Shown in pieces: positions 1 through 9,284 of a stretch of DNA of 44,940 nucleotides. Within the stretch, counting starts at the first letter, position 1. The number at the start of each line of letters is the position of its first letter. The position numbers were made by a program, and so were the translations under genes. Below the pieces are notes generated by a model, which saw nothing but the letters and a program-made list of their open reading frames with translations, made no database searches and had not been told where the DNA came from. The DNA comes from Bacteroidales bacterium. GTDB taxonomy: Bacteria; Bacteroidota; Bacteroidia; Bacteroidales; Muribaculaceae. The stretch is taken from positions 1 to 44,940 of the forward strand of contig JAQXIE010000083.1 in the NCBI GenBank assembly GCA_029007645.1, read 5' to 3'.

Positions 1-459
1 AGGTATATCGATGCCGTGGCGGCGGGCTGTGCCGCAGTCGGGGCCGACTTGCTCTGTGAGCTGCGGAGCGCGGGCGATCCATGGTGCCGCGCCGTGGCAT
101 TCGACAAGTGCTGTATTTTGGGACAGTTCAGACCGCTTGCCGCTGTGGACGAGAACGTCGCCTACCGGTTCACATGCGGCGGGGAAACGCTGACCTGCAG
201 CGCCGACAGCATGCGGCTCCCTATCGCAAGTCTGATTGCGGACATCAGCCGCGACAACACCCTGAAAAACGGCGATATTGTGCTTGCCGCCTTGCATCCC
301 ACCGGTTTTTTAGCCCGTATCGGCGACCGGCTGGAAGCCTTTGAAATATCAACAGTCAACAACGATAATAAAGACAATAACGAACCGACGGCCGACGGCT
401 TTGACAACCATGTCGACAGCTCTGCTTCCCGTCCGGTTCTGGAGATAAACATAAGATGA
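1..459 (+). CDS. Fumarylacetoacetate hydrolase (FAH) family protein, 3' part only
   Basis: The frame is open from base 1, so this is the C-terminal ~152 residues of a gene that begins outside the window. The visible order RYIDAV, a segment ending LRSAGDPWCRAVAFDKCCILG, then a stretch with LKNGDIVLAALHPTG matches the second half of FAH-fold hydrolases/isomerases of the Bacteroides type, where the equivalents are AEGNPWE..KGFDN and LKIGDLLFTGTP. The family cleaves or isomerises beta-diketo/oxo acids with a divalent metal; the metal ligands lie mostly upstream and cannot be checked. The usual TGTP motif is ALHPTG here. An acidic Asn/Asp-rich tail of about 35 residues follows the domain. The stop overlaps the porU start as ATGA, so the two are probably co-translated. 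Physiological substrate unknown. Confidence 0.7.
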   Translation, partial: RYIDAVAAGCAAVGADLLCELRSAGDPWCRAVAFDKCCILGQFRPLAAVDENVAYRFTCGGETLTCSADSMRLPIASLIADISRDNTLKNGDIVLAALHPTGFLARIGDRLEAFEISTVNNDNKDNNEPTADGFDNHVDSSASRPVLEINIR

Positions 460-3400
460 GAAACAAGATAGTATTGGCCCTGATGCTTGCGGCCGCGTCG
501 GTTGTACCCGCACTGGCGGCTGACCAGGTATTACTCAGATATAAGTTCGCCGAGAATTCGGTCCTGGCCCAAGGCAAATGGGTCAAGGTCGAGGTGGAGA
601 CCACTGGAGTTTATGAGATCAGCTATGACGAACTGCGGAGCATGGGCTTCGACAATCCTGAGAATGTGTCGGTGTTCGGCGCCGGAGGCACGGCCCGTGA
701 TTGCAGGCTGTATGTCAACGGCATGCGCACGCAGTCGGACGACCCCGAGCAGAAACCCGTATGGCACGACGGCAACAAACTATATTTCTACGGTGCCGGC
801 GTGGACCATGTCAAGATCCGCAGCGGCAAGTTCGAACGTCAGACCAGGAACATATACACCAACAAGGGTCATTATTATCTGACCGACAGCGCCGTGCCGA
901 TGAACATTAAGACGGTCGACGCCGTTACCGACGACGCCGCCGACTGCAATATCGGCCTGGGTTACGTATACCATGAGGTCGACAAAATGTTCGGTATCGA
1001 CGGCAACAACAAGGGCCAGCAGTTCTTCGAGTACAGCATACGTTACGAGGATCCCAGGTCTTGGACGGCGCAGATGCCCGGATTCTCCACGGGGGGCAAC
1101 GCCACGCTCTACGTAAATGCCGCCCAGTGGGTTTACGGCAATAGCGGCAACAACAATTTCATGACCGTCACTGTGGGGGATCAGACGCAGAAGAAGGCTC
1201 TTTATGCCGGGACGCGTTACATAACGCAGACTTTGGATTTCCCGCTTACACCGTCGGGCGACGCGATGACGTTTACGCTGGGCATGAGCCTTGGCAACGG
1301 CGACGCTATATGGAATACGTATCTCGACAATTGGGTGCTGAACTACACCAAGGACATGAGCAAGCCGACTGGAGCGGCACAGAGCTTATACGCCTACACA
1401 GGCGGAGGCACGGCCGCGTCGGGCTGGATTGCAGGCGGCAGCAATATCGAGGCGTGGGATGTTACGGATCCTGCGGTACCGACGGCTCTCAAACTGGCCG
1501 ACGACCGCTGCTATTTTGCCAGGCCCGCCGATGTGCATACCATCGTGAAGTTCGACAAGTCCAAAACGCAGCTCAAGGTGAGCAATCCGCAGCCCATGGC
1601 CAATCAGAACCTGCACGGACTGCAGAAAAACAAATATGCGCTGATCATCGTGACCATGCCCGAACTGCGCGAATATGCCGAGCAGATCGCCGAGCTGCAC
1701 CGCAAGCACGACGGCATCGAGGTGCTGACCGTCACCCCGCAGGAATGCTATGACGAGTTCACCTCCGGCAATCCCGATCCGGTGGCAATCAGAATGCTCG
1801 CCAAGATGATCTATCAGGGGCAGGGCAATAACCCGGCACTTCGCAATATCCTGCTGTTCGGCCCCATCAGTGCCGATCTGCGCAATATCACCGGATTCGG
1901 CAGCGACAAGTGCATAATCGCCGTGCAGGAGAATATGTCCTCCTTCACCACCATGCGTCATGAACCTCTGCTGATCAACGATTACTACGGCATGATGACC
2001 GACAATCCCGATCTGTCGTCATCGTCGATCTACAATCAGGTGCAGCAGCTGGGCGTAGGCACGCTGCATGTCAGCACGGCCGAGGAGGCCCGGACGGCCG
2101 TGGGCAAGATCCGCAACTATCTCGAGGGCCTCGACAGCAGCGATATGGCATGGATGGTCAACGAGACTCTGTCGATGTCGGTGACCGGCGACGATCATGT
2201 CCATGACGTTTCCGTCCGCGATGTGGGCAATTATCTGCAGAGCCTCGCGGCCAACCGTGGCGGAGCCTTGCTGCATAGCGTACTGATGCCCGATTTCTAT
2301 CGTGACCAGGATCTGAGAAAACCCTTTATCGAGAAGTTCAACCGCGGCAAGTTGTACAATGTGTTCCTGGGACACGCCCATTCCGGCGGTCTGAATGTGA
2401 ACATAGTGACGAGCGACATTGCTAATAACGGCAGTCGGATTCCGGGTTTCATGCTTTTCGGCGGATGCGACACGACGGATCCCCAGCGTGGCTGGAGCGG
2501 CGTAGCGAGTGCGCCGGTACTTTCGGCGCGTGGTCTGGCCGGCTCCGTGGCGTCGACCACCGAAGCATGGTCGGACAACAACGAGCAGTTGGCGCGCCAG
2601 CTGGCCAAGGCCATGTTCTGCGTCCAGTCGGGAGCCAACCGCATCAAGCCTGTGACTATAGGCGAAATTTACGCCAATGCCAAGACTGCCCTGACACAGA
2701 ATTTCAACGAAGCGGTATTTATCTATGTCGGCGATCCGGCACTGACATTCCCCTCGCCGCTTTATTCCGTCCGGCTTGACGCTCAGGGCGACCAGACGGG
2801 CTACGCTCCCGGCGATGTCATCACCGTCTCGGGTGGCGTATATAATTCCTCCGCCAGCGTGCCGGATTACAACGGCAAGGTAGTGCTGAAGCTCTGCGCT
2901 CCTGCCACGACGCTGAATCAGGTGAAATATCCCGGCTTCACCTATGAGTTTACCGACATATTCCTGACGGCTCAGGAGGCCGAGGTCAAGGATGGCAAGT
3001 TTACGGCCAAGATCATCGTACCCGAGGCCGTCCGGCCCTTCATGAAGGGAGCGGGCGAGTCGATGCTGCTCTATGCAGGAGCTTATTGTCCCGACAGCCG
3101 CATCGGAGCGAGCGGCAAGACCGAAGTCGCCCTTCAGGCCCGCGGCGCGTCGGCCGATCCCGCGGCGGTTCGCGACACGACGGCGCCCGGCATGTCGCTG
3201 GGTTATGACAGCTCGCGCAACCGGCTGAATGTTTCGGCCACCGACGACACGGCTCTGATTCCCGGCGTCGGCAACGGCGGTGCCGTAAGCCTTACGGTGG
3301 ATGGCCGCACGCTGGTCAACGATGACGCTCTGACGGCTGCGACGGCAGGAACCGGCTCATATCAATGCACTGTCGGCCTCGCCGATTTCGCTCCCGGTGC

Positions 3401-3740
3401 CCACATAGCCCGGTTCAGCGTCACCGATATGGCAGGAAATGTCTCCAGCACGCAGACTCTGGATTTCACAATCCCCGCCGCTCCGGCCTTCATACTTGAG
3501 GCCGAGCATACCTATGCTCTCGACAGCGTGAACTTCAGGGTCACCGGCACCGTTTGCGACGGTCTGATGTTGCGCATATACGATGCCGAGGGCAACATGG
3601 TCTATGAAACGGAATGCACATCGTCGACGATGACCTGGGATTGCTCGGAGATGCCGGCCGGAGCTTACCGCGCCGCCGTGATGTACACCGACGGCCGTGT
3701 CGGCGCATCCGATTTCGCACCTGTCCAAGTCATTGACTAA
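456..3740 (+). CDS. porU: PorU, type IX secretion C25-family signal peptidase/sortase
   Basis: 1094 residues. PorU removes the C-terminal signal domain of type IX cargo at the outer membrane and attaches cargo to A-LPS; it acts with PorV, encoded next. Seen here: a signal peptide at residues 1-21 (LMLAAASVVPALA), an N-terminal beta region beginning KWVKVEVETTGVYEISY typical of PorU, a gingipain-type C25 domain, and a C-terminal FlgD/Ig-like beta domain (about 1020-1090). The likely catalytic dyad is His640 in GHAHSGG and Cys671 in FGGCDTT, 31 residues apart, close to the spacing in the Porphyromonas enzyme. ATGA overlap with the upstream FAH gene; 37 nt to porV. Start chosen for the signal peptide and the overlap. 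Assignment rests on domain order, dyad and the porV neighbour. Confidence 0.92.
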   Translation: MRNKIVLALMLAAASVVPALAADQVLLRYKFAENSVLAQGKWVKVEVETTGVYEISYDELRSMGFDNPENVSVFGAGGTARDCRLYVNGMRTQSDDPEQKPVWHDGNKLYFYGAGVDHVKIRSGKFERQTRNIYTNKGHYYLTDSAVPMNIKTVDAVTDDAADCNIGLGYVYHEVDKMFGIDGNNKGQQFFEYSIRYEDPRSWTAQMPGFSTGGNATLYVNAAQWVYGNSGNNNFMTVTVGDQTQKKALYAGTRYITQTLDFPLTPSGDAMTFTLGMSLGNGDAIWNTYLDNWVLNYTKDMSKPTGAAQSLYAYTGGGTAASGWIAGGSNIEAWDVTDPAVPTALKLADDRCYFARPADVHTIVKFDKSKTQLKVSNPQPMANQNLHGLQKNKYALIIVTMPELREYAEQIAELHRKHDGIEVLTVTPQECYDEFTSGNPDPVAIRMLAKMIYQGQGNNPALRNILLFGPISADLRNITGFGSDKCIIAVQENMSSFTTMRHEPLLINDYYGMMTDNPDLSSSSIYNQVQQLGVGTLHVSTAEEARTAVGKIRNYLEGLDSSDMAWMVNETLSMSVTGDDHVHDVSVRDVGNYLQSLAANRGGALLHSVLMPDFYRDQDLRKPFIEKFNRGKLYNVFLGHAHSGGLNVNIVTSDIANNGSRIPGFMLFGGCDTTDPQRGWSGVASAPVLSARGLAGSVASTTEAWSDNNEQLARQLAKAMFCVQSGANRIKPVTIGEIYANAKTALTQNFNEAVFIYVGDPALTFPSPLYSVRLDAQGDQTGYAPGDVITVSGGVYNSSASVPDYNGKVVLKLCAPATTLNQVKYPGFTYEFTDIFLTAQEAEVKDGKFTAKIIVPEAVRPFMKGAGESMLLYAGAYCPDSRIGASGKTEVALQARGASADPAAVRDTTAPGMSLGYDSSRNRLNVSATDDTALIPGVGNGGAVSLTVDGRTLVNDDALTAATAGTGSYQCTVGLADFAPGAHIARFSVTDMAGNVSSTQTLDFTIPAAPAFILEAEHTYALDSVNFRVTGTVCDGLMLRIYDAEGNMVYETECTSSTMTWDCSEMPAGAYRAAVMYTDGRVGASDFAPVQVID

Positions 3741-3777
3741 TCTGCAATATATTTGCCGTTTTCAAGTTATAATTGAT

Positions 3778-4983
3778 ATGAGAAATATCAAGAAAGTTAT
3801 CTTGTTGGCTCTGTCGGCGCTGTCGGTGTCGGCTATGGCTGAGGACGATATAAAAAGCGATATGTTCAACCCGGTCAATACGGGTGTGACTACGCTCAGC
3901 ATAGCTCCGGATGCCCGCGCCTCGTCGCTGGGAAATCTCGGTGCGGCTACCGATCCGGACATGAACTCGCAGTATTGGAACCCCTCGAAATATGCGTTCG
4001 GTTACAGTACGGGCGGTCTGAGCCTCAGCTACACCCCGTGGTTGCGCAAGATTGTCAACGACATCTTCCTTGCCAATCTGTCGGGTTACTACAAGATAGG
4101 GCATAGCGACAATCAGGCCATTTCGGCCTCGTTCCGCTATTTCTCGCTCGGCGAGGTGGCCACGGGATGGTCGGACGGCGGCGATAACATCAACGCGCAG
4201 GTGATTCACCCCTATGAATTTGCTTTCGACCTGGGATATTCGCGCAAACTGTCGTCGAAGTTCTCGATGGGCGTAGTGTTGCGCTACATCCTGTCCGACC
4301 TGTCGTTCCAGGACACGCAGACCGGCGAGACCAACTCCGCGGCGCATGCCTTCTCGGTCGACCTGGCGGGCTACTATGTGACTTATCCCATGATCGGACG
4401 TAACGAATGCCAGTTCTCGTTCGGTTTCAATATCAGCAATGTCGGTACGAAGGTGAGCTACGACGGAGGCACGAACAACTACTTTCTGCCCACCAACCTG
4501 CGGTTGGGAGCCAACTTCATGTTTCCTCTGGCCGATTACCACTCACTGTCGGTGGGCCTGGACCTGAACAAACTGCTGGTTCCCACCATGCCGCGTGTGC
4601 AGAGCTATGACAGCACCGAGGCGTGGCAGGAGGCCTGGGACAAATGGAATACGATGTCGCCCATTACGGGTATCTTCAAATCGTTCAGCGACGCCCCCGG
4701 CGGATTCAAGGAGGAACTTCAGGAAATCGGCGTCTCGGCCGGTATCGAATATGTCTATAACCAGCAGTTCTTCGGACGTCTGGGTTACAACTACGAGCAT
4801 CCCAATAAGGGTGGCCGAAGCTATTTCGCATTCGGAGCCGGCTTCTCGCTCAATGTCGTGCAACTCGACGCCAGCTACATGCTGGCCACGGCGCAGAGCA
4901 GCCCTCTGGACCAGACGCTGCGGTTCACGCTGACCTTCGATATGGACGGTCTGCGCGATCTGATAGGCAAACGCAGGAAATAA
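3778..4983 (+). CDS. porV: PorV, type IX secretion outer-membrane shuttle protein
   Basis: 401 residues from ATG 3778; an in-frame upstream start at 3697 would lie inside porU and is rejected because ATG 3778 opens a clean signal peptide (KKVILLALSALSVSAMA). PorV/LptO is a FadL-like beta barrel that carries cargo from the translocon to PorU. Typical marks are the mature N-terminus with TGVTTLSIAPDARASSLGN, the segment DMNSQYWNPSK, alternating aromatic beta strands throughout, and an ending in an aromatic-rich strand (LRFTLTFDMDGL) followed by a basic tail. The porU-porV pairing supports the name. Its TAA overlaps the ispF start by one base (TAATG), implying translational coupling. Confidence 0.93.
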   Translation: MRNIKKVILLALSALSVSAMAEDDIKSDMFNPVNTGVTTLSIAPDARASSLGNLGAATDPDMNSQYWNPSKYAFGYSTGGLSLSYTPWLRKIVNDIFLANLSGYYKIGHSDNQAISASFRYFSLGEVATGWSDGGDNINAQVIHPYEFAFDLGYSRKLSSKFSMGVVLRYILSDLSFQDTQTGETNSAAHAFSVDLAGYYVTYPMIGRNECQFSFGFNISNVGTKVSYDGGTNNYFLPTNLRLGANFMFPLADYHSLSVGLDLNKLLVPTMPRVQSYDSTEAWQEAWDKWNTMSPITGIFKSFSDAPGGFKEELQEIGVSAGIEYVYNQQFFGRLGYNYEHPNKGGRSYFAFGAGFSLNVVQLDASYMLATAQSSPLDQTLRFTLTFDMDGLRDLIGKRRK

Positions 4984-5468
4984 TGGGAACGATAAGGATA
5001 GGACAGGGATATGACGTGCACCGTCTCGTCGAGGGTCGCGATTTGTGGCTCTGCGGGGTGAAGGTGCCCCATACGCACGGGCTCGACGGACACAGCGACG
5101 CCGATGTGGCGATTCACGCGTTGTGCGACGCCCTGTTGGGTGCTTTGGCCCTGGGTGACATAGGAAGACATTTCCCCGATTCCGATCCCGCTTACAAAGG
5201 AATCGACAGCAAGATCCTGCTCGGCCACGTGATGCGCCTCGTCGCTTCCAGCGGTTATGCCGTGGGCAATGTCGACATAACCATCTGCGCGCAGAGTCCT
5301 AAACTGATGCCTTTTATCCCCGACATGCGGCAGACTCTGGCCCGGGTGATGGAGACGGACGTCGATGCCGTGTCGGTCAAGGCCACGACCACCGAACGGC
5401 TCGGTTTCGAAGGCCGCAAGGAGGGCATCTCCGCCATGGCTGTGGCTCTGGTGGAAAAAATCAATTGA
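4983..5468 (+). CDS. ispF: 2-C-methyl-D-erythritol 2,4-cyclodiphosphate synthase
   Basis: 161 residues, full length for IspF. It converts CDP-methylerythritol phosphate to the cyclodiphosphate in the MEP route to isoprenoids, in the cytosol as a homotrimer. Metal ligands are all present: Asp11 and His13 in GYDVHR and His45 in DVAIHAL; the LDGHSDADV segment (37-39) and the C-terminal KATTTERLGFEGRKEG nucleotide/trimer segment are intact. It starts within the porV stop codon (TAATG) and is followed one base later by the CvpA-family start, so porU-porV-ispF-cvpA behaves as one transcript although ispF has no known link to secretion. Confidence 0.96.
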   Translation: MGTIRIGQGYDVHRLVEGRDLWLCGVKVPHTHGLDGHSDADVAIHALCDALLGALALGDIGRHFPDSDPAYKGIDSKILLGHVMRLVASSGYAVGNVDITICAQSPKLMPFIPDMRQTLARVMETDVDAVSVKATTTERLGFEGRKEGISAMAVALVEKIN

Positions 5469-5469
5469 A

Positions 5470-6012
5470 ATGTTTCTGTCGCTGATAGCCCTGTTGGTGC
5501 AGGCGTGGGCGCTGGCTTACGGTTTCCGTCTCGGTACGGTCCGTCAGCTTCCTCGGGTTATCGGTCTCCTGGTCGGAATCGTATGCGCCCATGTGTTCTG
5601 CCAGCCGGCCGCCAATGCTATGGCCGACGCTTTCCCGGGCGTACTGGGTCGTACCGAATCAACGTATATTCTCACCACTGCCGGCTGTGGACTTGTGTTC
5701 ACGGCCGTTTATTTTGTGTTCCGCTATGCCACGGCCATGGTGGTGTGGCCCTTCCGAGGCCGCGAGCCAGGGATTCCGAGCCGCCTGGGAGGCGCCGTGA
5801 TTTCCTGGGCGATATGGCTTATGTTCCTGAGTCTGGCCTACAATGCAGCGGTATGCGTCAGCCCGCGATCGGAGCTGATGCGCGCCATGCGCTCGTCGGA
5901 CGGTAATATCGTCGAAGAGGTCCTGATGGCCGCTCCCGCCGTACTCGGATCACAGTCGCCCGAGGAACTGAGGCATCAGCAGCAGCTCGAGGACGCGCGC
6001 AGCATTTCCTGA
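5470..6012 (+). CDS. CvpA family inner-membrane protein
   Basis: 180 residues from the ATG at 5470, one base after the ispF stop; longer in-frame starts would overlap ispF. Four hydrophobic segments are visible (about residues 3-20, 28-45, 65-83 and 105-125), separated by short polar loops with the RLPRVIGLLVG-like glycine helix of the CvpA/colicin V production family. The C-terminal ~50 residues are polar (RSSDGN, then SPEELRHQQQLEDARS), as in Bacteroidales homologues. The family is linked to colicin V export, purF-region and envelope stress phenotypes, but no molecular activity is established. The gene ends 16 bases before the convergent purU stop. Confidence 0.8.
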   Translation: MFLSLIALLVQAWALAYGFRLGTVRQLPRVIGLLVGIVCAHVFCQPAANAMADAFPGVLGRTESTYILTTAGCGLVFTAVYFVFRYATAMVVWPFRGREPGIPSRLGGAVISWAIWLMFLSLAYNAAVCVSPRSELMRAMRSSDGNIVEEVLMAAPAVLGSQSPEELRHQQQLEDARSIS

Positions 6013-6028
6013 ATGCCGCTTAGGCTTC

Positions 6029-6901
6029 TTATGAGAAGACCACGGTCTTGTTGTTATAGGTCAGGATCTTGCGCTGAATATGCTTCTCGACGGCACGCGA
6101 CAGTACAATCTTTTCCAAATCCCTTCCTTTCTTGACCAGATCGCTCACCGAATCGCGGTGGGTGATGCGTGTCACGTCCTGTTCGATGATGGGTCCGGCA
6201 TCCAGGTCGGCGGTGACATAATGGCTGGTGGCTCCGATCAGCTTCACGCCGCGTTCGTAGGCCTGATGATAGGGCTTTGCTCCGATGAAGGCCGGCAGAA
6301 AACTATGGTGGATATTGATGATGCGGTTCGGATACCGGGCCATGAACTCCTCCGACAATACTTGCATGTAGCGCGCCAGAACTATGAAATCTATGCCGTA
6401 GCGGTCGAGTATCTCGAACTCCTTCTGCTCCATCTCCGCTTTGTTGTCGCGCGTCACCGGTACAACCTCGAACGGAATGTTGAACTGCTCGCCGATGTAG
6501 GCCAGGTCGGGATGGTTGCTGATTATTACCGGGATCTCGACGTCCCATTCTCCGGCCTGGTAACGCGACAGCATGTCGTAGAGGCAATGCGACATCTTGC
6601 TGACGAAGATGGCCATCTTCTGGCGATGGGTCGAGAAACTGATATGATAATCCAGCCCGTAGCGGTGGGCATAGAGCGTGTCGAAATAGTCGATGATCTT
6701 CTCTTTGGGAATCAGAAAACCGTCGAGTTCCCATTCCACACGCATGTAGAATGTGCCGTTGGCGCGGTCAACATATTGGTCAAGGTAGATGATATTGCCG
6801 GAATTGGTTGTGATAAATTCGGTGATTACGGCTATGATGCCCGGCTGGTCCTGGCAATGCATGCGCAGAATGGCGGTAGGCTTCTTCTGATCGGTCTTCA
6901 T
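6029..6901 (-). CDS. purU: Formyltetrahydrofolate deformylase
   Basis: 290 residues. PurU hydrolyses 10-formyl-THF to THF and formate, balancing one-carbon units and feeding formate to PurT-type steps. Order of domains: ACT regulatory domain at about 8-90 (ILRMHCQDQPGIIA start) and formyltransferase catalytic domain at about 95-290. The catalytic triad is visible as Asn196 and His198 in INIHHSFLPAF and Asp234 in DLDAGPIIEQ. The length is normal. It has the same orientation as pseG, 147 nt downstream of it, with its own AT-rich upstream region, so it is probably a separate unit. The upstream leader holds a small hairpin (6926-6944). Confidence 0.96.
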   Translation of the reverse strand: MKTDQKKPTAILRMHCQDQPGIIAVITEFITTNSGNIIYLDQYVDRANGTFYMRVEWELDGFLIPKEKIIDYFDTLYAHRYGLDYHISFSTHRQKMAIFVSKMSHCLYDMLSRYQAGEWDVEIPVIISNHPDLAYIGEQFNIPFEVVPVTRDNKAEMEQKEFEILDRYGIDFIVLARYMQVLSEEFMARYPNRIINIHHSFLPAFIGAKPYHQAYERGVKLIGATSHYVTADLDAGPIIEQDVTRITHRDSVSDLVKKGRDLEKIVLSRAVEKHIQRKILTYNNKTVVFS

Positions 6902-6925
6902 TGTATATCTGTTGCTGCAAACCCG

Positions 6926-6944
6926 GGAGACGGATGCTGTCTCC
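6926..6944 (-). other. Small hairpin in the purU leader
   Basis: Six-base inverted repeat GGAGAC/GTCTCC around a 7-nt loop, 25 nt upstream of the purU start codon. On the mRNA it would fold immediately before the ribosome-binding region. No riboswitch family was recognised; regulatory meaning is not shown. Confidence 0.35.
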
Positions 6945-7048
6945 TGTCATTTTGCTATCTTGCGAGTAATTGATGCGCAAAAATATACAATATTTTTCAA
7001 ATTTAAAAGCAAATGACACATCAATTGCATTTGCGGCCTTGCAGATGC

Positions 7049-8053
7049 TTAGTCGTCGGCGAGTTGGCGGAACAATGAGATCAGTTCGGCCCGGCCTGCC
7101 TGGAAATCGGGAAGATTGTCGGCGGAAGGAAGAGCGGAAAGATTCCGGAGGGGGGAGAGGTCGGTCGTGCGGAGGTCGCCGAGGGGGATGAAGAGACCTT
7201 GCTCTACTCCCGTGCGGTAGAAATCAAGCTGGTTGTCGGTGAAGAATCCGGCAGCCACCGGGCATTGGCGGGCGAAGGCCTCCAGGCAAATAGTACTTGC
7301 CGGAAAGACACCAAGCATCGCGCGGTCGAACAGCGCGGCCATCTCGCCGGCATTCAGATTGCGGTGCACGACGGTGCGGTACAGCCCGTCGATAGCGGAG
7401 CCGATCCGCACACCGGCGCCGGCAACGATTTCGATTACCGGCTCAGGCATAGCCTTCCGTAGCATCGGCACAATCCGGTCGGTGAGTCCCAGCGGGTCGG
7501 CGCCTCCCATGGCGACAACCACGCTGCCTCGGGGCAGATTGCGCCGGGGCAGCATGAACGGCTCGCGAAGTGATGCGTATCTGAAGCCGCTCAGAAACTG
7601 CGTGTGGCGGTCCATCGAGAAGAGACTGCGCGGCAGCGGTACAAACGATATGAGCAGGTCGGCGACGAAATGACGGTCGTGCATGTCGTCGAGGCATATC
7701 AGCGCCTTGGACCTGCGGCGCACCTCGTGCTGGTAGTCGGCCTGGAAATAGTAATTGTCAAGAACGGTCAGAGGGGGTTCCGGCGATGCGTCCAGAATGT
7801 CGATAAAAGCGCGGTCGGCATCCTGCATGGTAGAAGCTTCGATTGCGGAAATTTCAGCGCCGGCATCGGCGGCCTGTTGCCGCGCCCAGTCGGAGAGCGG
7901 GGCTCCCGTGGAGTCCCAGCTGTAGATACGACAAAGGAAATCTCGGCGCATGTTTCCGGCCATGGCGCAGGTGCGCACCAGATGCCCGAAGCCGGTCTGT
8001 CCCGAGGCGTCGGCGCGCATCAGCAGCTCGGGCAGTCGGCCGTCACAGGTCAT
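7049..8053 (-). CDS. pseG: PseG, UDP-2,4-diacetamido-2,4,6-trideoxy-beta-L-altropyranose hydrolase
   Basis: 334 residues from the ATG at 8053. An upstream extension exists in frame but lies inside the preceding gene and has no homology-like content. PseG removes UDP in the fourth step of CMP-pseudaminic acid synthesis. The N-terminus LLMRADASGQTGFGHLVR is the family signature, with the catalytic-type His24 in GFGH; a GT-B-like fold follows with a nucleotide segment SVVVAMGGADP (about 175-185) and a C-terminal half ending in ASTICLEAFA / FFTDNQLDFY. It overlaps the pseF-pseH stop by 11 nt. It is the last gene of the pse set on this strand. Confidence 0.88.
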   Translation of the reverse strand: MTCDGRLPELLMRADASGQTGFGHLVRTCAMAGNMRRDFLCRIYSWDSTGAPLSDWARQQAADAGAEISAIEASTMQDADRAFIDILDASPEPPLTVLDNYYFQADYQHEVRRRSKALICLDDMHDRHFVADLLISFVPLPRSLFSMDRHTQFLSGFRYASLREPFMLPRRNLPRGSVVVAMGGADPLGLTDRIVPMLRKAMPEPVIEIVAGAGVRIGSAIDGLYRTVVHRNLNAGEMAALFDRAMLGVFPASTICLEAFARQCPVAAGFFTDNQLDFYRTGVEQGLFIPLGDLRTTDLSPLRNLSALPSADNLPDFQAGRAELISLFRQLADD

Positions 8054-9284
8054 AGCGATAGTATACCATGTCGGGGTCGGCCGGGAGCATGGCCCCGGGA
8101 AGCCGGGCCGGTTCGATTTCGACGGCTCCCATATAGAGGTCGAGATTGCGCGAGGCGTCATTGTCGCGGCGCACGCGCGTGTAGACATGCTTGTAACCCA
8201 GTTCCGCAAGTCTGGCGTAAAGTAGCGCCATCAGAGCCCGTGCATAGCCGTTGCCCTGGCTTTCGGGGAAGATCCATATGCCGCGTTCCAGATCGCCTGA
8301 CCCCAGATCGCTAAGCGTTACCGAACCGACAGTTTCCGGCTCTGTTTCTGGCCCATAGGAATATTGCACGGCGAAATAGGCCTTGTCAGTACGGTCGGCG
8401 AGCGATGCCACGAAGCTCCGGTGGCTGTCGGCCGGAATCTCGTCGCGGTCGGTCATGCGATTGCGTATCTCCGGAAGATTGCGGCCCTGGCGCATGCGTT
8501 CGCTCATTGAGTCCGACAGTTTTTCGTAAGGTGTCAGCAGGAATGCACGCAGAGGTCCTTCCAGCGCCTTGAGGCCCTGTGGCTCCGACTTCGCGAAATC
8601 CGGACCTTCGGGATGAAGCAGCCGGTATTTCAGTTCGGCGAGCTGCCAGTCCACAGGCGTGTCGATATCCTGGACCTCCAGGTCGCTGAGCAGGATCGGA
8701 GCCGTATCGGGACCCCAGAGCGAACCGCACTTCCGGAAGGCGTCGACAGTGGAGAAATAGCATTGTCCGGCATCGTGGTAGTGCTTCTGCAGATCCTGCG
8801 AACGGGTGGTGAGATACTGCGGTTCGGCCATGCGCACACAGTCATCCTCGATCAGCAGCGAGCGCTGCACGGGGTATGAATACTCCACGCAGGTGAAAGC
8901 CGCAGCGCGGCCGGCATCGAGCAACGCCGCGCCCCGTCTCAACGTCTCGGCGGTCAGGAAGGGAGCCGTGGCGTAAATCACGGCAAAGCTGTCGCACCTG
9001 ACCCCCTGCTCCTGCAGGCGCTGAAGCACCTCGGTCACCACATCGGCCGTAGTGGCGTAATCATTGCTCGTGGCCTCCGACCGCAGGAAGGGCACCCATG
9101 CCCCGCATTTGCGGGCCACAGCCGCTATCTCCTCGGAATCGGTCGATACCATCACCCGCTCGAAACAGCCGCTCTGAAGTGCCGCACGGATGGAGTATTC
9201 GATCACCGGATGGCCCAGAAATGGCCGGATATTCTTGCCCGGTATCCGTTTCGAACCACCCCGGGCCGGGATTATAGCTATCAT
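8043..9284 (-). CDS. PseF-PseH fusion: CMP-pseudaminic acid synthetase plus N-acetyltransferase
   Basis: 413 residues from ATG 9284, which overlaps the pseC stop as ATGA. Residues 1-232 are a CMP-sugar synthetase: MIAIIPARGGSKRIPGKNI is the nucleotide-binding loop, then VMVSTDSEEIA, YATAPFL and DIDTPVDWQLAELKY, the typical PseF ending. After a linker (233-247), residues 248-413 form a GNAT acetyltransferase with the acetyl-CoA segment SQGNGYARALMALLYAR and the beta-bulge region VRRDNDASRNLDLYMGAV, matching PseH, which acetylates the 4-amino group of the sugar nucleotide. These are the third and the last enzymes of the pathway, usually separate proteins. Both halves look complete, so this is a true fusion and not a frameshift. 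Confidence 0.85.
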   Translation of the reverse strand: MIAIIPARGGSKRIPGKNIRPFLGHPVIEYSIRAALQSGCFERVMVSTDSEEIAAVARKCGAWVPFLRSEATSNDYATTADVVTEVLQRLQEQGVRCDSFAVIYATAPFLTAETLRRGAALLDAGRAAAFTCVEYSYPVQRSLLIEDDCVRMAEPQYLTTRSQDLQKHYHDAGQCYFSTVDAFRKCGSLWGPDTAPILLSDLEVQDIDTPVDWQLAELKYRLLHPEGPDFAKSEPQGLKALEGPLRAFLLTPYEKLSDSMSERMRQGRNLPEIRNRMTDRDEIPADSHRSFVASLADRTDKAYFAVQYSYGPETEPETVGSVTLSDLGSGDLERGIWIFPESQGNGYARALMALLYARLAELGYKHVYTRVRRDNDASRNLDLYMGAVEIEPARLPGAMLPADPDMVYYRYDL

